A stretch of 19,922 bases of DNA from JBCDCP01 sp039181495 (lineage in GTDB: Bacteria; Pseudomonadota; Alphaproteobacteria; Rhizobiales; Tepidamorphaceae), in the NCBI GenBank assembly GCA_039181495.1, contig JBCDCP010000052.1, positions 1 through 19,922 of the forward strand, written 5' to 3'. Shown here one piece after another: positions 16,237 to 19,922 of the stretch (positions within the stretch are counted from its first letter, which is position 1; each line of letters opens with the position of its first letter). The position numbers were made by a program, and so were the translations under genes. Under the pieces are notes generated by a model. That model searched no databases. It was given only the letters and a program-made list of their open reading frames with translations, and was not told the DNA's origin.

Positions 16237-16347
16237 TTTTGCAAAAGACTATTTCCGGAATAATTTTTCATAATCGTTGGTCGAAAAATATCATTAGTTC
16301 CAAATAGATATCACAATTTTTCTGATACGAAAATATTTTTCGAAAAA
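16237..16347. promoter_or_regulatory. AT-rich divergent control region with palindromes (likely BhcR operators)
   Basis: In otherwise GC-rich DNA this stretch is very AT-rich. It holds the perfect palindromes TTTTGCAAAA (16237-16246), TTCCGGAA (16253-16260) and TTTTTCGAAAAA (16336-16347), the inverted repeat CGAAAA-N3-TTTTCG (16328-16342), and three CGAAAA copies beginning at 16282, 16328 and 16341. IclR regulators bind such short palindromes, often in repeats. The right-hand cluster abuts the proposed bhcA -35 box, a position suited to activation. Which of these BhcR contacts is inferred. Confidence 0.6.
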
Positions 16348-16348
16348 A

Positions 16349-16377
16349 TTGCAGAGCATTCGAACCTGTCTTATGTT
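16349..16377 (+). promoter_or_regulatory. Candidate sigma-70-type promoter of bhcABC
   Basis: TTGCAG (16349-16354) and TATGTT (16372-16377) are separated by 17 bases, the ideal spacing, with a weak -35 box as expected of an activated promoter. Transcription would start near 16384, about 30 bases before ATG. The ribosome-binding site GGAGGG is at 16402-16407, six bases before bhcA ATG 16414. Confidence 0.5.
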
Positions 16378-16413
16378 GCTGGCACATAAGCAATCGCCAT
16401 CGGAGGGCGCCCC

Positions 16414-17613
16414 ATGAGCCTCGCAAATCCCGTCTTCATCCCTGGCCCAACGAACATGCCCGAAGAGCTGCGTCAGGCCTGCGACATGCCGACGCTCGAT
16501 CACCGCTCGCCGATGTTCAAGGAGTTTCTGTTGCCCGCGATTGCAGGCGTTAAACGCATCCTGAAGACGCGTAGTGGTGAAGTGGTGATCTTCCCGGCAA
16601 CGGGCACTGCTGGGTGGGAAGCGGCAATCAGCAACACGCTGTCTGCCGGCGACAAGATACTGGCAGCACGCCACGGCATGTTCTCCCACCGCTGGATTGA
16701 CATGTGCGAGCGCCACGGCCTTGACGTCCAGATTGTCGAAGCGGCCTGGGGCGCTGGCTGCCCGGTCGCAGATTATGCGGCAATCCTGAAAGCCGACCGT
16801 GACCATGCCATCAAGGCTGTTCTGGTCACCCATAACGAGACCGCCACTGGCGTGAAAAGCGACGTCGCCGGTGTTCGCAAGGCGCTCGACGACGCTGGTC
16901 ACCCCGCCCTGCTGCTGGTCGACGGTGTCAGCTCCATCGCATCGATGGACTTCCGCATGGACGACTGGGGCGTTGATGTTGCCATTACCGGCTCGCAGAA
17001 AGGCTTCATGTTGCCAGCCGGGCTGGCCATTGTCGGGATCAGCCAAAAAGCGCTGGCAGCCATGGAAACGGCAACGCTGCCGCGGTGCTTTCTCGATTTC
17101 CGTGACATGCTGACGACCAACGCCTCCGGTGGCTTTCCGTACACGCCTCCGGTCGGGATGTTGCGCGGTCTGGCGCGCGCTATTGAAATGATCGAAGCCG
17201 AAGGGCTCGAGAAGGTCTTCGCCCGCCATCACCGGCTGGCTGAAGGCATTCGCCGAGCGGTTGCCGCCTGGAACCTGAAACTATGTGCACACTCGCCGGA
17301 TCTCTACTCCGACACAGTTTCGACCGTTGTTGTGCCTGAAGGATTTGACGGCAACGCCTTTGTTGCGCTCGCAGCCGAAAAATATGGTGTCGCGTTCGGA
17401 ACAGGGCTTGGCGAAGTTGCAGGTAAGGTGTTTCGCATCGGACATCTCGGCATGCTGACCGAGACGCAGGCGCTGGCTGGCATCGCGACCGCCGAGATGG
17501 TCATGGCCGACCTCGATTTTCCCATTACAATGGGTGCAGGCGTGGCCGCTGCGTCCGATTACTATCGCAAGGCGCTGAACGCGCCCAAGGCGGTCGACCG
17601 CCAAGCCGCTTGA
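16414..17613 (+). CDS. bhcA: Aspartate-glyoxylate aminotransferase BhcA
   Basis: A 399-residue class V, PLP-dependent aminotransferase. It transfers the amino group of aspartate to glyoxylate, giving glycine and oxaloacetate, the step that refuels the beta-hydroxyaspartate cycle. The N-terminal FIPGPTNMPEE is the signature of alanine/serine-glyoxylate aminotransferases, and the PLP lysine is Lys196 in TGSQKGFM; the LVDGVSSIASMDF block holds the cofactor Asp170. The sequence closely resembles the Paracoccus denitrificans enzyme as I recall it (DMPTLDHRSP, HNETATGVKSD, FRIGHLG). It is the first gene of bhcABC, with a strong GGAGGG site, and is 28 bases from bhcB. A plain serine-glyoxylate transaminase of the serine cycle is the alternative, but the following two genes argue for BhcA. 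Confidence 0.93.
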   Translation: MSLANPVFIPGPTNMPEELRQACDMPTLDHRSPMFKEFLLPAIAGVKRILKTRSGEVVIFPATGTAGWEAAISNTLSAGDKILAARHGMFSHRWIDMCERHGLDVQIVEAAWGAGCPVADYAAILKADRDHAIKAVLVTHNETATGVKSDVAGVRKALDDAGHPALLLVDGVSSIASMDFRMDDWGVDVAITGSQKGFMLPAGLAIVGISQKALAAMETATLPRCFLDFRDMLTTNASGGFPYTPPVGMLRGLARAIEMIEAEGLEKVFARHHRLAEGIRRAVAAWNLKLCAHSPDLYSDTVSTVVVPEGFDGNAFVALAAEKYGVAFGTGLGEVAGKVFRIGHLGMLTETQALAGIATAEMVMADLDFPITMGAGVAAASDYYRKALNAPKAVDRQAA

Positions 17614-17641
17614 AGCAACATTCCGCACGGGAGTCTAACCG

Positions 17642-18625
17642 ATGAACGCACGCACAACCCTCGAGAGCGGCACGCGCATTCCGACGTTCGACGATGTTCT
17701 GGCCGCTGAGGAACGGATCCGGCCGCATGTTCACCGCACGCCGGTCCTGACCAGCAGCTACATGAACAGCCTGACGGGTGCCGAGTTGTTCTTCAAATGC
17801 GAGAACTTTCAGAAGGCCGGCGCCTTCAAGGTCCGTGGTGCTTCCAATGCTGTGTTCGGACTTTCCGAAGACCAGGCTGAGAAAGGCGTCGCCACGCACT
17901 CGTCGGGCAATCATGGCCTGTCGCTGAGCTATGCCGCCGGGCGCCGCGGAATTCCGGTATCGGTTGTCGTGCCCCGCACCGCGCCTGAAGCCAAGAAAGA
18001 AGCGATGCGCGGCTATGGTGCTACGGTTGTTGAATGCGAGCCGAGCACGACCTCTCGTGAAGAAACGTTCAACCGGGTGGTTGCCGAGAGCGGGGCAGAC
18101 TTTGTGCATCCCTACAACGATCCGCGCGTCATAGCCGGACAGGGTACCTGCTCCAAGGAAATGCATGAGGATGTCGGACCGCTCGACGCGGTGATCGCGC
18201 CAATCGGCGGCGGCGGGATGATCTCCGGCACCTGCCTGACCCTGTCGAACATCTCACCTGATACCACGATCTATGCGGCTGAGCCCGAGCAGGCTGATGA
18301 TGCCTACAAGTCGTTCAAGAGCGGCTCGATCGTTGCCTATGATGCGCCGCAGACCATTGCCGATGGCTTGAAGGTTCCGCTCAAGGACCTCACCTGGCAC
18401 TTTGTATCAAACCATGTCAGCGACATTCTGCTCGCAACAGAACAGGAGATCATCGACGCGATGTATCTCACCTGGCAGCGTATGAAGATTGTCATCGAGC
18501 CATCCTGCGCCGTGCCGCTTGCCACGATCATCAAGAACCGCGAAATCTTCGCTGGAAAGCGCGTCGGCGTGATCATCACCGGTGGCAATGTCGATCTCAA
18601 CAAGCTGCCCTGGATGCAGCAATAA
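17642..18625 (+). CDS. bhcB: Beta-hydroxyaspartate dehydratase BhcB
   Basis: A 327-residue PLP fold-type II enzyme of the threonine dehydratase/serine racemase family. The Schiff-base lysine is Lys63 in KAGAFKVRGA, the substrate-binding SSGNHG is at 87-92 and the phosphate-binding GGGGM at 189-193. In the cycle it removes water from (2R,3S)-beta-hydroxyaspartate to make iminosuccinate, which is then reduced to aspartate by BhcD. The start ATG 17642 follows GGGAG. It lies between the aminotransferase and the aldolase, in the order bhcA-bhcB-bhcC known from Paracoccus denitrificans. Threo-3-hydroxyaspartate ammonia-lyase is the nearest alternative name; the neighbours favour BhcB. Confidence 0.93.
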   Translation: MNARTTLESGTRIPTFDDVLAAEERIRPHVHRTPVLTSSYMNSLTGAELFFKCENFQKAGAFKVRGASNAVFGLSEDQAEKGVATHSSGNHGLSLSYAAGRRGIPVSVVVPRTAPEAKKEAMRGYGATVVECEPSTTSREETFNRVVAESGADFVHPYNDPRVIAGQGTCSKEMHEDVGPLDAVIAPIGGGGMISGTCLTLSNISPDTTIYAAEPEQADDAYKSFKSGSIVAYDAPQTIADGLKVPLKDLTWHFVSNHVSDILLATEQEIIDAMYLTWQRMKIVIEPSCAVPLATIIKNREIFAGKRVGVIITGGNVDLNKLPWMQQ

Positions 18626-18671
18626 GCCCCAAGAAGACCGTTTGACCCCCTTGCCTAGAGGAGAGGCTGAA

Positions 18672-19922
18672 ATGAACGCACAAACGAAAATTGAAGAGCT
18701 CGAAGTCGGCTACGACATTCCAGCCGCAATCGGCATGGATGAAAAAGACATCCAGACGCCGTGTCTGATCCTCGATCTCGACGCGCTTGAGCGCAACATC
18801 AAGAAGATGGGTGATTACGCCAAGGCCCATGGCATGCGCCATCGCATCCACGGCAAGATGCACAAGTCAGTCGATGTGGCGAAGCTCCAGGAAAAGATCG
18901 GTGGCGCTGTTGGTGTCTGCTGCCAGAAGGTATCCGAGGCTGAAGTGTTCGCCCGTGGCGGCATCAAGGATGTACTGGTTTCAAACCAGGTTCGCGATCC
19001 GGCCAAGATCGATCGCCTCGCCCGGCTGCCGAAATTTGGCGCGCGGACCATTGTCTGTGTCGACGACATCGACAATGTCAGCGACCTCTCTGACGCCGCT
19101 GTCCGTCACGGCACGACCATCGAGTGCTTCATCGAGATGGATGTTGGCGCTGGCCGTTGCGGCGTTATTGGTGCTGACAAGGTTGTCGAGATTGCGAAGG
19201 CTATCGATGCAGCACCGAACCTCAAGTTCACCGGCATCCAGGCCTACCAGGGCGCCATGCAGCACATGGATTCCTACGAGGATCGCAAGGGCAAAACACA
19301 GATCGCCATCGATATGGTGAAAGAGGCCGTCACCGCGCTTGAAGCCGAAGGGCTCAAACCCGAACTGGTCTCGGGCGGCGGCACGGGCTCGTACTACTTC
19401 GAGTCGAATTCCGGCGTGTTCAACGAGCTGCAGTGCGGGTCATACGCCTTCATGGATGCCGACTATGGCCGCATCCTCGACAAGGACGGCAACCGCATTG
19501 ACCATGGCGAGTGGGAGAACGCGCTTTTCCTTCTGACGTCGGTGATGAGCCACGCCAAAGCCGACAAGGCGATCTGCGATGCCGGCCTGAAGGCTCAGTC
19601 TGTGGATAGCGGCCTGCCATTCATCTATGGCCGTGATGATGTTGAGTACGTCAAATGCTCAGACGAGCACGGCGTCATTGCCGACCCCGAAGGCGCTCTC
19701 AAGGTCAATGACAAGTTGCGGCTTGTGCCCGGCCACTGCGACCCCACCTGCAACGTCCACGACTGGTATGTCGGCGTACGCGACGGTAAGGTCGAGACGT
19801 TCTGTCCCTTGTCAGCGCGCGGAAAAGCGTACTGTTGTCGCCGCGGTTCGCGCGTCGACCCGCGGGGGGCCAGCCCCCCGCGCCCCCCCCCGGGATATTT
19901 TTTACCAAGAAGAAGAACAATG
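18672..19922 (+). CDS. bhcC: Beta-hydroxyaspartate aldolase BhcC (3' end uncertain, no stop in window)
   Basis: A D-threonine-aldolase-like, fold-type III PLP enzyme that condenses glycine with glyoxylate to (2R,3S)-beta-hydroxyaspartate, the key C-C bond step of the cycle. The PLP lysine is Lys62 in HRIHGKMHKS; the metal-binding His355/Asp357 pair is in GHCDPTCN. AGAGGAGAGG lies five bases before ATG 18672. The protein reads normally to about residue 387 (PLSARGKAY), the length where I expect the family to end, but the next codon is TGT rather than a stop, and the frame stays open to the last base through about 30 low-complexity residues rich in Arg, Pro and Gly. The true end is therefore most likely near 19832, with a base error, a join to foreign sequence, or a real extension as explanations. 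Confidence 0.88.
   Translation, partial: MNAQTKIEELEVGYDIPAAIGMDEKDIQTPCLILDLDALERNIKKMGDYAKAHGMRHRIHGKMHKSVDVAKLQEKIGGAVGVCCQKVSEAEVFARGGIKDVLVSNQVRDPAKIDRLARLPKFGARTIVCVDDIDNVSDLSDAAVRHGTTIECFIEMDVGAGRCGVIGADKVVEIAKAIDAAPNLKFTGIQAYQGAMQHMDSYEDRKGKTQIAIDMVKEAVTALEAEGLKPELVSGGGTGSYYFESNSGVFNELQCGSYAFMDADYGRILDKDGNRIDHGEWENALFLLTSVMSHAKADKAICDAGLKAQSVDSGLPFIYGRDDVEYVKCSDEHGVIADPEGALKVNDKLRLVPGHCDPTCNVHDWYVGVRDGKVETFCPLSARGKAYCCRRGSRVDPRGASPPRPPPGYFLPRRRTM
19861..19882. repeat. GC hairpin plus C-run and GATATTTTTT tail (Rhodobacteraceae-like intergenic element)
   Basis: CGCGGGGGG (19861-19869) pairs perfectly with CCCCCCGCG (19874-19882) around a CCAG loop, followed by a C-run, GGGATATTTTTT and ACCAAGAAGAAGAA to the end. 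The order hairpin, C-run, GGATATTTTT, AAGAAGAAG resembles a repeated intergenic element that I associate with Rhodobacteraceae genomes. It could act as a terminator of bhcC. A repeated element is also a place where assemblies end or are misjoined, which fits its position at the last bases. Confidence 0.6.

Noticed and set aside
16294..17232. A 312-codon open frame on - opposite bhcA.
   Set aside because: Antisense shadow of a clear aminotransferase, and it would run through the bhcR-bhcA control region.
17525..18166. A 213-codon - frame opposite bhcB.
   Set aside because: Antisense shadow covering the PLP lysine region of bhcB.
19705..19920. A 71-codon - frame at the window end.
   Set aside because: Low-complexity and Arg/Gly-rich, derived from the bhcC end and the hairpin tail.

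Overview
The window looks like an alphaproteobacterial chromosome segment. Coding density is high, GC-rich codons dominate, and the genes are accessory catabolic genes of marine and soil Alphaproteobacteria: a TAXI-type TRAP transporter, a Rieske oxygenase, a molybdenum hydroxylase and a beta-hydroxyaspartate cycle cluster. The last ~60 bases (GC-rich hairpin, C-run, GGGATATTTTTT, AAGAAGAAG) resemble intergenic elements I associate with Rhodobacteraceae. I see no rRNA, tRNA, CRISPR array or insertion sequence. No gene-free stretch exceeds 300 bases.

Left block (1-3312, + strand): the 3' part of a TAXI solute-binding protein, a perfect 12-bp hairpin, then a fused TRAP permease. Its stop codon overlaps by 4 bp the stop of the convergent catabolic operon.

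Middle block (3309-12800, - strand), in transcription order: a [2Fe-2S] small subunit and a molybdopterin large subunit of the isoquinoline-1-oxidoreductase type; a terminator; a Rieske oxygenase; an 86-residue unknown protein; then acyl-CoA dehydrogenase, APH-fold kinase, DUF6285-like small protein, SDR dehydrogenase and acyl-CoA synthetase. The last five match the functional set of the Pseudomonas putida levulinate genes LvaC, LvaA, LvaB, LvaD and LvaE. That set activates a gamma-keto or 4-hydroxy acid with CoA, phosphorylates the 4-hydroxyl and eliminates phosphate to give an enoyl-CoA. The convergent TAXI transporter is a natural candidate importer of the acid.

Right block: a membrane-anchored class III nucleotide cyclase (13029-14372) and an agmatinase-family ureohydrolase (14410-15369) on +. 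Then comes the beta-hydroxyaspartate cycle locus: bhcR (IclR regulator, - strand), an AT-rich divergent control region, and bhcA, bhcB, bhcC on +. This cycle turns two glyoxylate (via glycine) into oxaloacetate. The fourth enzyme, iminosuccinate reductase BhcD, is not in the window.

Taken together, a plausible reading (inference) is a peripheral pathway in which a Rieske oxygenase and an Lva-type cassette degrade an imported acid or quaternary amine, next to a central route able to assimilate C2 units such as glycine or glyoxylate. The bhcC reading frame has no stop before the window ends, and its last ~30 codons are low-complexity. A sequence error, chimeric join or contig end in a repeat should be considered there.
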